DNA from: CAWBUW01 sp963792075
GTDB taxonomy: Bacteria; Chloroflexota; Anaerolineae; Anaerolineales; UBA4823
Assembly (NCBI GenBank): GCA_963792075.1
Contig: CAWBUW010000012.1
Span: 2,294,001-2,358,000, forward strand
DNA length: 64,000 bases
Reading direction: 5' to 3'
Part shown: in pieces, positions 42,959 to 53,891 of the stretch
How positions within the stretch are numbered: position 1 is the first letter of the stretch
How the letters are laid out: each line of letters begins with the position of its first letter
Made by a program: the position numbers and the translations under genes
The notes under the pieces: model-generated
Database searches by the model: none
The model's input: the letters and a program-made list of their open reading frames with translations, nothing else
Told to the model about the DNA's origin: nothing

Positions 42959-43314
42959 TTCTCCTACCACTTTCTATTTTTATGGAAATCTTCCACTTGA
43001 AAGAAGGGTATTTAGAAACTGAAGCACTTGGATTCGATTCGCTCCGGGATTGCGTGCTACAAATGTGGCCCACTCTCCTTCGTAAATGTGAGTCCAATGT
43101 TGGTGTTGTCCTGGAGGCTATGTGAATATCCCCATGTGATATGAATAGAATACATCCCATTGGGCAGTAAGATCAAGTGACATTTATTATATTTGCCAGG
43201 GGTTTGGCTGCATAGCCCCAATGGTGCAGGTTAAATTGGCCCCTAATCTGACCTGCACCCCGGTCTAAAACATCCCTTTTTCCACTTGCTTCCGCCGTAT
43301 CGCGGATATAATCA
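42959..43314. other. 356 bp gap at the right edge of the island
   Basis: No gene is supported; a 69-codon minus-strand frame at 42951-43160 shows no recognisable domain. The right half returns to higher GC and holds the 43223 hairpin. A TATAAT at 43307-43312 lies only 2 bp before the next ATG, too close for a leaderless start. Confidence 0.6.
43223..43259. repeat. 17 bp palindrome with CCC loop (pair with 31578)
   Basis: Arms GGTGCAGGTTAAATTGG and CTAATCTGACCTGCACC pair with three mismatches or wobbles around CCC. The right arm and the following GGTCTAA match the flank of the 31578 hairpin; the loop is the complement of that copy's GGG. Confidence 0.65.
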
Positions 43315-44909
43315 ATGGAAATACCATCCCATTCCCAAGAGGCAGCAGCTTTGCAAAATAACCGATACCTTTACTTCACTGTATTCGCGTCCGGTATGAC
43401 CACTTTGGCCGTCGAATTGACGGCTTCTCGTCTGCTGGACGCCTATTTTGGCACCAGCTCCCTGGTCTGGGCGAGCATCATCGGGCTGATCCTGATCTAC
43501 CTGGCGGCCGGTTATACGCTGGGCGGGCGCTGGGCGGACCGCTCGCCAACGCCGGGCACTCTGTATAAGATCCTGGCCTGGGGGGCTTTCCTGTGCGGCC
43601 TGGTGCCGCTGGTGGCGCGCCCGGTGCTGAAAGGCGCCGCGGATGCCTTCGACCAGCTCCAGGTGGGCATCTTGTTCGGCTCTTTTAGCGGGGTGTTGAT
43701 CCTGTTCAGCTTCCCCGTCACTTTGTTGGGCATGATCTCGCCTTTCGCCATCCGGCTGGTATTGACCGATTCCCGGCGGGCAGGCAGTATCTCGGGCAAG
43801 GTTTACACCATCTCGACGGCCGGCTCTTTCATCGGGACTTTTCTGCCCTCGCTGCTGCTGATCCCTTTGTTGGGTACGGTGCGCACCTTCCTGGCCTTCA
43901 GCCTGTTTTAACCCTGACGGCGCTGGTCGGGCTGTGGCTCTCCGCAGGCTGGCGGAAGGCCCTGGTCTATGCCTGGATGCCGGTCCTGCTGGTGATCTTC
44001 CTGGCCTTAGGAACCAGAGGGGTCTTGAAAGCCTCCAGCGGCCAGATCTATGAAGCTGAGTCGGCTTATAACTACGTGCAAGTGCTGGAGGTGGATGGCT
44101 TCCGCATGCTGCGCCTGAACGAGGGGCAGGGGATTCACTCGGTCTACCACCCCACCATTCTGTCCTACAGCGGGCCCTGGGAACAGTTCCTGGCGGCGCC
44201 CTTCTTCAACGCCCCGCCTTATACCCCGGAACAGGTCAAACGGATTGGCATCGTGGGACTGGCGGCGGGGACGACGGCCCGCCAGGCGACTCAGGTCTTT
44301 GGCCCCATCCCTATCGATGGATGGGAGATCGATCCGCTGATCCTGGACGTGGGGCGCAAATACTTCGACATGAACATGCCCAACCTGAACGCATACGCTC
44401 AGGATGGCCGTTGGGGCCTGGAGCATTCCGCAGAGAAATATACGATCATCGGGGTGGACGCTTACCGCCCGCCCTATATCCCGCCGCACCTGACCACCGT
44501 CGAGTTCTTCCAGGTGGTGAAAGACCACCTGACCGAGGACGGCGTGGCGGTGGTCAACGCGGGGCGCTCGCCATCCAACCGCAGCCTGATCGGGGCGCTG
44601 GCGCGGACTCTGGGGGAGGTGTTCCCTTCGGTGTACGTCGTGGACGTGCCCCAATCGTTCAACTCGATCATCTATGCCACGCGCCAGCCCACGAGCTGGG
44701 ATAACCTGTACGCCAATAACGACCTGCTCGTCGCGAAGGGCAACGTACACCCCTTGCTCTTAGAGGTTTTACAAAGGGCGGAGCTGCTGCGGCAGGAGGT
44801 CCCTCCGAGCGAGGTGGTATTTACGGACGACAAAGCGCCGATCGAATGGATCACCAATTCGATGGTGCTGAGTTATGTGTTTTTGACCGATATGCAAGAG
44901 ATCAAATAA
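43315..44909 (+). CDS. Membrane-fused spermidine-synthase-like protein with a -1 frameshift
   Basis: Two frames join into about 531 residues if one T is added to the run at 43906-43909. The N-terminal part has six or seven hydrophobic segments (GMTTLAVELTASRLLDAYFG at residue 28 is the family start), the C-terminal 300 residues are a Rossmann methyltransferase-like domain (IGIVGLAAGTTARQATQVFG, IDGWEIDPLILDVGRKYF, VDAYRPPYIPPHL). Such fused MFS/spermidine-synthase proteins are widespread but unassigned; polyamine synthesis is unproven because the aminopropyl-binding Asp is altered in context. First gene of a four-gene membrane operon. Confidence 0.75.
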
Positions 44910-44934
44910 GCCTGCACAGATCAGGAAGGGTGAA

Positions 44935-45636
44935 ATGTCGTTATCGATAAAGAAAATCCTTGCGTGGGCCGCCACGCTGCTGACGCCGGTGGTCGTGGTG
45001 CTCCTGGCCGTCCGCGTGCTTTTGTCCCCGTTATTCGTGGAGATTGAATACCGCACACCGGGTTTCCCCGCTGACCTGTATGGGTTCAGCCGCGCAGAAA
45101 GGCTGCAATATGCGCACGTGGCCCGCCAATACGTCCTGAGCGATCCCTCCGTGCCCAGCCTGGCCGACCGGCGCTTCCCGGCAGGGCAGCAAGTGCCTGA
45201 ATTCTCCTGCCAGTTCATGCAGGACTGCAACCTGATGTATAACGAGCGCGAAGTACAGCACATGCTGGACGTGCGCAACACGATCAGCAGCGCCATGCTG
45301 GTCCTGGGCATCAGCGCGCTGGCCCTGGCGGGCCTGGGGGTGTGGGGATGGCGAGGCGACTGGATGCCTGAATACCGCCGCGGGCTGCGCCGGGGCGGTT
45401 GGCTGGCCATCATCGTCATCGGCGCAGTGGTCGCATTTGCGCTGTTTGCCTTCGGCGTTATCTTTGTCTTTTTCCACGAGGTGTTTTTTAGCGCAGGCAC
45501 CTGGACTTTTTATTACTCCGATACGCTGATCCGGCTATTCCCCGAGCGGTTTTGGCGGGATGCTTTCCTGGCCATAGGACTGCTGACCATGGGACTGTCC
45601 GGAGCGGTGATCGGGTTCACGGGTCATAAGAAGTAA
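44935..45636 (+). CDS. DUF1461 (TIGR01906) integral membrane protein
   Basis: 233 residues. One N-terminal membrane segment, then an extracytoplasmic domain with YGFSRAERLQYAHVARQYVL and NEREVQHMLDVRN (the family signature H-M-x-D-V), then three membrane segments ending with an acidic/hydrophobic stretch and FTGHKK. The role of the family is unknown. It starts 25 bp after the spermidine-synthase-like gene; a 21 bp palindrome follows directly after its stop. Confidence 0.8.
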   Translation: MSLSIKKILAWAATLLTPVVVVLLAVRVLLSPLFVEIEYRTPGFPADLYGFSRAERLQYAHVARQYVLSDPSVPSLADRRFPAGQQVPEFSCQFMQDCNLMYNEREVQHMLDVRNTISSAMLVLGISALALAGLGVWGWRGDWMPEYRRGLRRGGWLAIIVIGAVVAFALFAFGVIFVFFHEVFFSAGTWTFYYSDTLIRLFPERFWRDAFLAIGLLTMGLSGAVIGFTGHKK

Positions 45637-45640
45637 AAAT

Positions 45641-45685
45641 GCCCATCTGTGCAGGCGTTGCGCCGCAACGCCTGCACAGATGGGC
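45641..45685. repeat. Perfect 21 bp palindrome with GCC loop
   Basis: GCCCATCTGTGCAGGCGTTGC and complement around GCC, starting 4 bp after the DUF1461 stop and ending 28 bp before the sppA-like start. The A-rich/T-rich flanks (AAGAAGTAAAAAT, GTATTTCTTCTT) extend it loosely. It sits inside a co-directional gene series, so any effect would be on internal mRNA stability or partial termination. Confidence 0.88.
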
Positions 45686-45713
45686 GTATTTCTTCTTTGT
45701 AAAAGGAGGGCGT

Positions 45714-46634
45714 ATGAACGAGAAGATGGAGAGCGTGCCAGCAGAGGTGAGGCCGAAGTCTGCTTTGCTTGACTGGAAAATCTGGTTCCTGGCGCTGGTG
45801 CTGGTAGGGTTGGGCGCGCTGGCGGCATATTACGTGATCCCGAAACCTGCCGTGGGGATCATCCACCTGGACGTGGATATCTGGACGCTCAGCACCCAAT
45901 TCGTCATCGACCAGATCGAGGAGGCCAGGCACACCCCGCGCCTGAAGGCAGTGGTGCTGCACGTCGACTCGCCCGGCGGGGAGGTGGCCGGCAGCCAGAC
46001 CCTGTACCTGGAAATCCTGGCCCTGCGCAAAGAGATGCCGGTGGTCGGCTCGATCGAAAGCATGGCCGCCAGCGGCGCGTATTATGCGGTGCTGGCGTCT
46101 GACCCGATCTTTGCCCGGCCTTCTTCCATCGTGGGCAACGTGGGCGCCTGGAGCTACACGCCCTCAGAGCTTTCGGTCAACGACCTGATCTTATCCACGG
46201 GGCCTTTCAAACTGACGGCGACGAACCCGGAGGCCTTTGTCCAGGAGCTGGAAGGGATCAAGCTGGAGTTCCTGGCCACGGTGGCAGCCCAGCGCGGCTC
46301 CCGGCTGGTGATTTCACCGGACGACCTCTCGCAGGGCCTGGCTTACCCCGGCCGGGACGCGCAGCGCCTGGGACTGATCGACTACCTGGGCAGCGACACG
46401 GACGCAGTGGCGAAAGCTGCCGAGCTGGCGAAGCTTGCTGCCTATGACGTGATCGACCTGCAGGAAGTTGTGCTGGAAAAGTACAACCAGGCCGATACGG
46501 CCAAAAGCAGCACGGTGGATCTAACGCCGTTTGCCCAGGCCTGGGTGGGAGCGGCGGACCCGCTTACGGCAGAGAGGTCTTTGCCGCCCGGAGTATACCT
46601 GCTGTATGACGTACGCCTGCGGAGGGAGAAATGA
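45714..46634 (+). CDS. Signal peptide peptidase SppA-like S49 protease
   Basis: 306 residues from the ATG at 45714, which has a strong AAAAGGAGGG site; a longer frame crosses the palindrome and is not used. One membrane segment (about 24-43) anchors an extracytoplasmic ClpP-fold domain: VVLHVDSPGGEVAGSQ, then the serine in SMAASGAYYAVLASD and IVGNVGAW. It should degrade cleaved signal peptides or membrane protein fragments. The last bases overlap the next start (ATGA). Confidence 0.85.
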   Translation: MNEKMESVPAEVRPKSALLDWKIWFLALVLVGLGALAAYYVIPKPAVGIIHLDVDIWTLSTQFVIDQIEEARHTPRLKAVVLHVDSPGGEVAGSQTLYLEILALRKEMPVVGSIESMAASGAYYAVLASDPIFARPSSIVGNVGAWSYTPSELSVNDLILSTGPFKLTATNPEAFVQELEGIKLEFLATVAAQRGSRLVISPDDLSQGLAYPGRDAQRLGLIDYLGSDTDAVAKAAELAKLAAYDVIDLQEVVLEKYNQADTAKSSTVDLTPFAQAWVGAADPLTAERSLPPGVYLLYDVRLRREK

Positions 46635-48690
46635 AACCTGCGCGAACGATCCCGATCTTACTGCTGGCAGCCTTTTTGCTGCCGTTTGGCGTGCGTTACC
46701 TCGCCTATTACCGGGGTGCTTACCAGGCCCCGGAGATCGCAGCGGTGAATCCCAAAACGATCGTCTTGCCCGCCGTGGAACATACAGTCTTCGAAGACCA
46801 TCCCGTGGTTGGGGAGGGGAGGGTAATCCTGGACCTCTCCAAGCAAAACAACCTGGAGACCGACGATTTGACCCCCCTGCGCAACCGCCTGGGGGCGCGC
46901 GGCCTCCAGGTTACCGGTTTCGATGGGCAGGATACTTCGCTGGTAGAGGTTTTGCGCGGGGCGACGGCGCTGGTGGTCGCGGGACCGACGCTGGCCTACA
47001 CCGCAGACGAAGTTGCCGCAGTGAAAGCCTTTGTGGGAGACGGCGGCAGGTTGTTGATCGCAGCCGACCCGACCCGCCCGATCCCGGCTTTCGATGAGTA
47101 TGACCCGTACGCCATGTTCTTCTCGATCTCGGCCGCCCCCGAGGCGAACAGCATTGCCAACCCCTTCGGCATCCTCTTCTTCGCTGACTACCTGTACAAC
47201 ACCAAGGAAAACGCGGGCAACTTCCGCAACGTGCGCTTTGCGCCGGGAGAATCGGCCGGGGCCTTGGGCGAAGGGGTGCAGAATGTGATCTTCTTCGCGG
47301 CGCATTCGCTGCGCAGCGAAGGGCCCGCGCTGCTGGTGGGGGACAAAGATACCCAGTCGAACGTGCGCCGCGGGGAAAGCCCGCTGACACCGGCGGCCCT
47401 CTCGGCAGACGGCCAGGTGCTTGCGCTGGGAGATATCACCTTCTTGACGCCTCCGTATAACACCCAGGGCGACAACGACCGCTTCCTGAGCAACCTGGCC
47501 GATTGGCTGGCCCAGGGGAGGCGGGACTGGAGCCTGGAAGAGTTCCCTTACCTCTTCCAGAGGCCGGTGGATATCGTCCAGACCTTTGCCGAGGCGCTCG
47601 AGCCGGGGTTGATTGCGGCTACCAGCCCCTTGCAGGAAACCCTCACGCGCGCCGGGTTGCAGGCAGGGCTGAGCCAGGAGGCTGCGGACACGCATGACGC
47701 CATCTACCTGGCCACATTCAACGAATTAGAGGCCGTGAAAGATTACCTGAAGACCGCGCAGGTCGAGATCACCTATCCGGAAGAGGCAGCTACTCCCACG
47801 GAGGAGCCAGCCAGCACTGAAATCGACCAGGGAAAGATCCAGGTGGAAGGCCTGGGCGCTTTCGTCGCCCAGGGCAGCAGCCTGTTCCTGGTGGACCAGG
47901 CGGAAACGCAGACCGTCCTGGTGGTGGTGGCAGAAGACGAAGCGGCGATGGGGCTGGCGCTCGAAAGGCTGGCAGCCGGCGATTTTTCGAACTGCGCCTC
48001 GTACCAGGCCTTGAAAGTCTGTTCCAACGACGGCAGCACCGCCTTCGGCCCAGACCAGGAGGGGCAGAAGGGATGGATGGAGCCGGAAGTACGCTGGGCA
48101 AAGTATTCATCTTATCTGCGGATGCCGGCGAAGGCGTCCTCACCGCCGCTTACGATATGGAATCTATCTTGAGCGGAACAGGCTACCAGGTGACGGTCTG
48201 GTCGCAATATGCGCAAGGGCTGCCCAACCCGAACGAGCTGGCCGGATATGACGCCTATGTCGTGGATACTGGGGATTACGCCTGGGATACCGGCCAGGAG
48301 GAGGCAGTGAACCTCATCTTGGACCAAAGCGGCTCGATCCTGGTAACCGGCGAACAGCCTTTTGACACGCCCGACCACGCTCTCCTGATCGACCTGGAGG
48401 TCAAAGACGACACGCATCCCCTGGCGCTGGGCTTTAAACAGGGGGAGGTGATCACCCTGTACGATGCGGCCGTGCCCCTGCCGGCGGTGGTGCTGAGCGA
48501 TTCCGGCGAATCGAGCGTGGTCTTTCAGCGCGGGCCCGGCAGCGAGCAGGCCGGTAGCCCGGTGGTGGTAGCGGTAGACGACACAGATTCGCGCTTTGTG
48601 CTGGCTGCGTTTGCCCTGTATCGCCTGCCAGAAGATTCACTGTCTACTTTGGTCTTGAATATGGTGAGCTGGCTGACCTATCAATCATAA
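46631..48690 (+). CDS. DUF4350/GldG-like membrane-anchored protein with a -1 frameshift
   Basis: Two frames join into about 686 residues if one G is added near 48070. The N-terminal segment (about 7-24) anchors it. Repeated Rossmann/GATase1-like units follow: VILDLSKQNNLETDDLTPLR, ATALVVAGPTLAYTADEVAA, GGRLLIAADPTRP (unit 1) and KVFILSADAGEGVLTAAYD, YDAYVVDTGDYAWD, GSILVTGEQPFD (unit 2). This resembles the substrate-sensing domain of gliding/ABC-associated DUF4350 proteins. No ABC transporter genes are adjacent. It may regulate or present the SppA-like protease encoded with it. Confidence 0.7.
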
Positions 48691-48691
48691 C

Positions 48692-48739
48692 AAGTGGGGG
48701 GGTGTGAGATGCAAAGCATCTCACACCCCCCCTCCACTT
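48692..48739. repeat. Palindrome, GCRAAGC apex
   Basis: Perfect 17 bp core arms (GGGGGGGTGTGAGATGC and complement) around AAA, with AAGT/ACTT outer pairs after a small bulge. It occupies the convergent gap between the DUF4350-like gene and gpmA, 2 bp after the stop of the former. Confidence 0.9.
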
Positions 48740-48744
48740 TATGG

Positions 48745-49500
48745 TTATTTGGCTTTGCCCTGGTTGGCAACCGCTTCCGCGGCTTTGCGGACGGTTTCTT
48801 CGTCTGCCAGGTACTGGCTCTTCAGCGGCTTTAGATTCGCGTCCAGCTCGTAAACGAGCGGCATCCCCGTGGGGATATTCAGGCCGACGATATCGGCATC
48901 GGAGATATTGTCCAGGTATTTGATCAGGGCGCGCAGGCTGTTGCCATGTGCGACGACCAGGACGCGCTTGCCGGAAAGGATGGTGGGGGCGATGGTCGTG
49001 TGCCAGAACGGCAGCATCCGGTTGACGGTATCCTTGAGGCACTCGCAGGCGGGCGTCTCTTCTGGCGACAGGCCCGCATAGCGTGGGTCGAAACGCGGGT
49101 GGCGCGGGTCACTCAATTCCAGCGCGGGGGGGCGCACGTCGTAAGAGCGGCGCCAGATCTTGACCTGGTCTTCGCCAAACTTGACCGCCATCTCTGCCTT
49201 ATTCAAGCCCTGCAAGGCCCCGTAGTGCCTTTCATTGAGCTGCCAGGCGCGCTGGACCGGGATCCATTCCTGGCCCAGCTCTTCGAGCACGATCCACAAG
49301 GTCTTGATCGCCCGCCGGAGCACGGAGGTATAGGCCAGGTCAAACACGAATCCCGCTTCACGCAGGGCTATCCCCCCGGTATGCGCTTCGAGGGCGCCTT
49401 TTTCGGTCAGGCCGACATCCGTCCAGCCGGTAAAGCGGTTTTCGAGGTTCCAGGTGCTCTCGCCGTGTCGGATGAGCACCAGCTTGTAAGTTGCTGTCAT
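48745..49500 (-). CDS. gpmA: 2,3-bisphosphoglycerate-dependent phosphoglycerate mutase
   Basis: 251 residues, the usual length. It interconverts 3- and 2-phosphoglycerate in glycolysis. The phosphohistidine is His12 in LIRHGESTWN with NRFTGW next; other active-site parts are LNERHYGALQGLNK (Glu) and VVAHGNSLRALIKYLD (second His). Transcription is minus strand, away from the ABC ATPase gene it follows at a 14 bp gap, so the two may be co-transcribed. Confidence 0.93.
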   Translation of the reverse strand: MTATYKLVLIRHGESTWNLENRFTGWTDVGLTEKGALEAHTGGIALREAGFVFDLAYTSVLRRAIKTLWIVLEELGQEWIPVQRAWQLNERHYGALQGLNKAEMAVKFGEDQVKIWRRSYDVRPPALELSDPRHPRFDPRYAGLSPEETPACECLKDTVNRMLPFWHTTIAPTILSGKRVLVVAHGNSLRALIKYLDNISDADIVGLNIPTGMPLVYELDANLKPLKSQYLADEETVRKAAEAVANQGKAK

Positions 49501-49514
49501 CGTAAACCCTGCAT

Positions 49515-50615
<1,101 letters not shown>

Positions 50616-50703
50616 AGTTTTCTCCTTTCGTGGGTGTATGGTGATCTTATTATACACAAGTAATGGGAAAAGGCAACAAGACAAACGCCATTTCCAAGAG
50701 AGA

Positions 50704-50746
50704 TGTTGTGTATGCAGTGCGGCGAAGCCGCACTGCATACACAACA
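50704..50746. repeat. Palindrome, GCRAAGC apex, in a divergent gap
   Basis: Perfect 20 bp arms (TGTTGTGTATGCAGTGCGGC and complement) around GAA. It lies between the ABC ATPase (minus) and mutS (plus) starts, so it is in promoter space and cannot be a terminator for either gene. Confidence 0.92.
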
Positions 50747-50754
50747 ATTTCCTG

Positions 50755-50763
50755 TGATAGAAT
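50755..50763 (+). promoter_or_regulatory. Extended -10 box for mutS, leaderless arrangement
   Basis: TGA-TAGAAT followed by seven bases (CAGGCAC) and then the mutS ATG at 50771. No Shine-Dalgarno is present. The spacing matches that at fmt. Confidence 0.45.
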
Positions 50764-50770
50764 CAGGCAC

Positions 50771-53357
50771 ATGATGCCGGTTGACGACGATATTACCCCC
50801 ATCCGCAAACAATACCTGGATATCAAACGCCAATACCCGGATACGATCCTGTTCTTTCGCCTGGGCGATTTTTATGAGACCTTCGACCAGGATGCGGAGC
50901 TCACTTCGCGTGAGTTGGATATTGTCCTGACCTCACGCAACGTGGCCAAGGGCGTACGGGTGCCTATGGCGGGCATTCCCTACCACGCTGTCGAAAACTA
51001 CCTGGCGCGCTTGATCGAGCGTGGTTTCCACGTGGCGATCTGTGAGCAGGTGGGCGACCAGCCCACGCACGGCTTGTTCCCGCGTAAAGTGGTGCGGGTG
51101 GTCACGCCAGGGACCATCGTAGAGCCAGGGCTGCTTCCGGGCGATGCGAACAACTACCTGGCCTGTTACGTCGTTCAGGAAGCGGCAGATGAGGGCATCC
51201 GCCTGGGCGTGGCGTACGTAGACATCACCACCGGTGAGTTTGCCGCCACAGAGCTGAACGGAACGGACCTGGTGGCGATCTTGCGCGCCGAGATATCTCG
51301 GCTGCGCCCGGCCGAGATCTTACACGCCGATTCCCAGCGCCCGCCGGAAGGCCTGTCCGGGCACCTGACCGCGGTGCCTGCCTGGCGCTTCGAGCCGGGG
51401 CGCTGCCAGGAGATGCTGCTGTCTCACTTCCAGGCCGCTTCCCTGGATGGGTTTGGACTCAGCGGACTGCCCTTAGCCGTGCGCGCCGCCGGGGTGATCT
51501 TACAATACTTACGCGATACGCAGCCGGCCGCGCTCCAGCTCCTGACACGCTTGAGCACCTATTCCCTGGGGGAGTTCATGGTGTTAGATGCATCTACGCG
51601 GCGGAACCTGGAGCTGATCGAGACTCTGCGCGGCGCGGTCCACGGCTCACTCCTGGGCGAGTTGGACCGCACGATCAGCCCGATGGGCAAGCGCTTGATG
51701 CAGCAGTGGGTGAACAAACCCCTGCTGGATGTGGCGCGCATCCGCCAGCGCCAGGAAAGCATCCGGTTCTTTTTTGAGAATGGGCTGCTGCGCGCCGAGC
51801 TGCGGGGCGCGCTCAAACCGCTGACGGACCTGGAAAGGCTGACGAACCGCATTTTGGGCGGGACAGCCCAGCCGCGGGACCTATTGGCAGCCCGGAACAC
51901 GCTCCAGCGCCTGCCGGATATCCGCTCCCTGCTCCCCGCCGATCAGGTGTTGGAACATGTCATGCAGCAGTTCGACCTGTGTCCGGAGGAATTAGCCTTG
52001 CTGCAGGCCGCAATTGCAGAGGATCCCCCCGCCACGCTGCAGCACGTAGGGGTGATCCGCGGCGGATTTTCGTCGGAATTGGATGGCGTGGTGGAGCGCT
52101 CGCGCCACGCGCGTGATTGGATCGCCAACCTGGAGGGGGTCGAACGGGAGCGCTCCGGGATAAAATCGTTGAAGGTCGGTTATAACAAAGTCTTTGGTTA
52201 TTATATCGAGGTGACCCGGGCGAATGCGGAGCACGTACCGGATGATTACATCCGCAAGCAGACGTTGGTCAATGCGGAACGATACATCACGCCGGAGATG
52301 AAGGAGTACGAGGCGTTGGTATTGAACGCCGAGGAACGCATTCGTGAGATCGAAGAGCGTTTATTCCGCGAAGTGTGCGGACGCCTGGCAGGCGCGGCAA
52401 GCCGGCTGCTGGGCAGCCGCGCGTGCGCTGGCAGAATTGGACGTGCTCGCCGGGCTGGCCGAAGTGGCCGCAACCGGGGGGTATATTTGCCCTGAAGTGG
52501 TGGAAGAGGATGCGTTAGAGATCATTGAAGGCCGTCACCCGGTGGTGGAGCGCACGCTGAAAGGCGAGCGGTTTGTGCCCAACGATACCACCTTCACCGA
52601 TGGCGAAAGGGTGCGGATTATCACAGGCCCGAATATGAGCGGCAAATCTACTTATTTGCGCCAGGTGGCCCTGATCGTGCTGATGGCCCAGATGGGGAGT
52701 TTCGTGCCCGCGGCCAGAGCGCGCCTGGGAATGGTGGACCGTATCTTCACCCGCATTGGGGCACAGGACGAAATTCATGCCGGACAGTCCACTTTCATGG
52801 TGGAGATGGTGGAAACGGCGAATATTCTGCATCACGCCACCGGGCGCAGCTTGTTGATCCTGGATGAAATCGGGCGCGGCACCAGCACTTACGATGGCGT
52901 TTCCATCGCCTGGGCGGTGGTCGAGTATATCCATAACCATCCCGGTTTACGGGCCAAGACCTTATTCGCCACCCACTATCATGAGCTGACCCAACTGGCG
53001 GACCTGCTGCCTGGGGTGCAGAACTACAATGTGGCCGTCAGCGAAACCGATGGCCGGGTTGTTTTCTTACACAAGATCGTACCGGGAGGGGCGGACCGTT
53101 CTTATGGCATCCATGTCGGGCAGTTGGCCGGACTGCCACGTCCGGTGGTGCAGCGCGCAGGGGAGATCCTGCATCAACTGGAGACTACTTCTGGCAAAGC
53201 AGTGCGCTTGAATCCGGAAGCGCCACGCCAGATGGCTTTATTCCCTGAAACCAATCCACTCCTGGACGAACTGAGAAAACTTGATCTAAATGCGCTTTCA
53301 CCGATTGAGGCCTTGAACAAAATCTACGAATGGCAGCGCAGGTTTGTAGAGAAATAA
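50771..53357 (+). CDS. mutS: DNA mismatch repair ATPase MutS with a +1 frameshift
   Basis: About 861 residues if one G is removed near 52412. The N-terminal mismatch-recognition motif GDFYETF is near residue 36, followed by connector, core and clamp domains (SELDGVVERSRHARDWI, GYYIEVTRANAEHVP). After the shift come ALAELDVLAGLAEVA, Walker A GPNMSGKSTYLR, and LLILDEIGRGTSTYDG. The C-terminal part ends LNALSPIEALNKIYEWQ. MutS recognises mispairs and starts repair. The indel is most likely a base-calling error, since both halves are fully conserved; a real break would give a mutator strain. Confidence 0.9.
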
Positions 53358-53386
53358 GAAAGCCGTGTTTTCATGCACAATTTCGC

Positions 53387-53415
53387 TTGACGAATTTACT
53401 TCACTATGCTAAATT
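53387..53415 (+). promoter_or_regulatory. Sigma-70-type promoter of the roadblock operon
   Basis: TTGACG (53387-53392), 17 bp spacer, TAAATT (53410-53415) preceded by TGC, an extended -10. A leader of about 85 bases follows with a small hairpin-prone CTGAAAC/GTTTCGG pair. This is the best promoter in the window. Confidence 0.65.
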
Positions 53416-53505
53416 TAGTGTGTCTGGCTGCTGCTGAGTCTTCAACTGAAACTTAGCACAGTTTCGGTATTTTCTCTGGCTATATCATTCTTCAGGAGTG
53501 TTCCC

Positions 53506-53877
53506 TTGACAAAGTCACGCTCGCAACTTATGGTGGATCGTTTACGTGACCTTCAAGCCTCGTCACCCGATATCGAGGCCTCCGCAGTGGTGAGTGTGGA
53601 CGGTTTGACCATTGCCTCTGCTTTACCTCAAGGAGTTGAGGAGGATCGGGTTGCAGCGATGTCTGCAGCAATGCTTTCCCTGGGTGAGCGCATCGCCTCG
53701 GAACTAGGGCGTGGCTCGCTGGACCAGGTATATATCAAGGGAGAGCAAGGCTACGTCATCCTTATGTCAGTTGGGGAAGACGCGGTGCTCACCGCTTTGG
53801 CGCGAGAGCAAGCCAAGCTTGGCTTGATCTTCTTGGATATGCGGCGCGCGATTGAAGCGCTCTCCAAACTCATCTAG
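53506..53877 (+). CDS. Roadblock/LC7 domain protein
   Basis: 123 residues from a TTG at 53506 with AGGAG eight bases upstream. The fold shows IEASAVVSVDGLTIASAL, then AAMSAAMLSLGERIASELG and YVILMSVGEDAVLTALA. Bacterial roadblock proteins are MglB-like partners of small GTPases or signalling regulators; no MglA-like GTPase is nearby. It is the first gene of an operon with a V4R protein (14 bp gap) and a response regulator. Confidence 0.9.
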   Translation: MTKSRSQLMVDRLRDLQASSPDIEASAVVSVDGLTIASALPQGVEEDRVAAMSAAMLSLGERIASELGRGSLDQVYIKGEQGYVILMSVGEDAVLTALAREQAKLGLIFLDMRRAIEALSKLI

Positions 53878-53891
53878 ACAGGCGGAATGTT

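Noticed and set aside
42951..43160. 69-codon minus-strand frame as a toxin C-terminus paired with the SUKH gene
   Set aside because: No start site, no recognisable toxin fold, and low complexity; kept as part of the gap.
50771..53357. mutS as two separate functional genes or programmed frameshift
   Set aside because: The break lies between clamp and ATPase domains with no slippery heptamer or downstream structure seen; an isolated indel is simpler.
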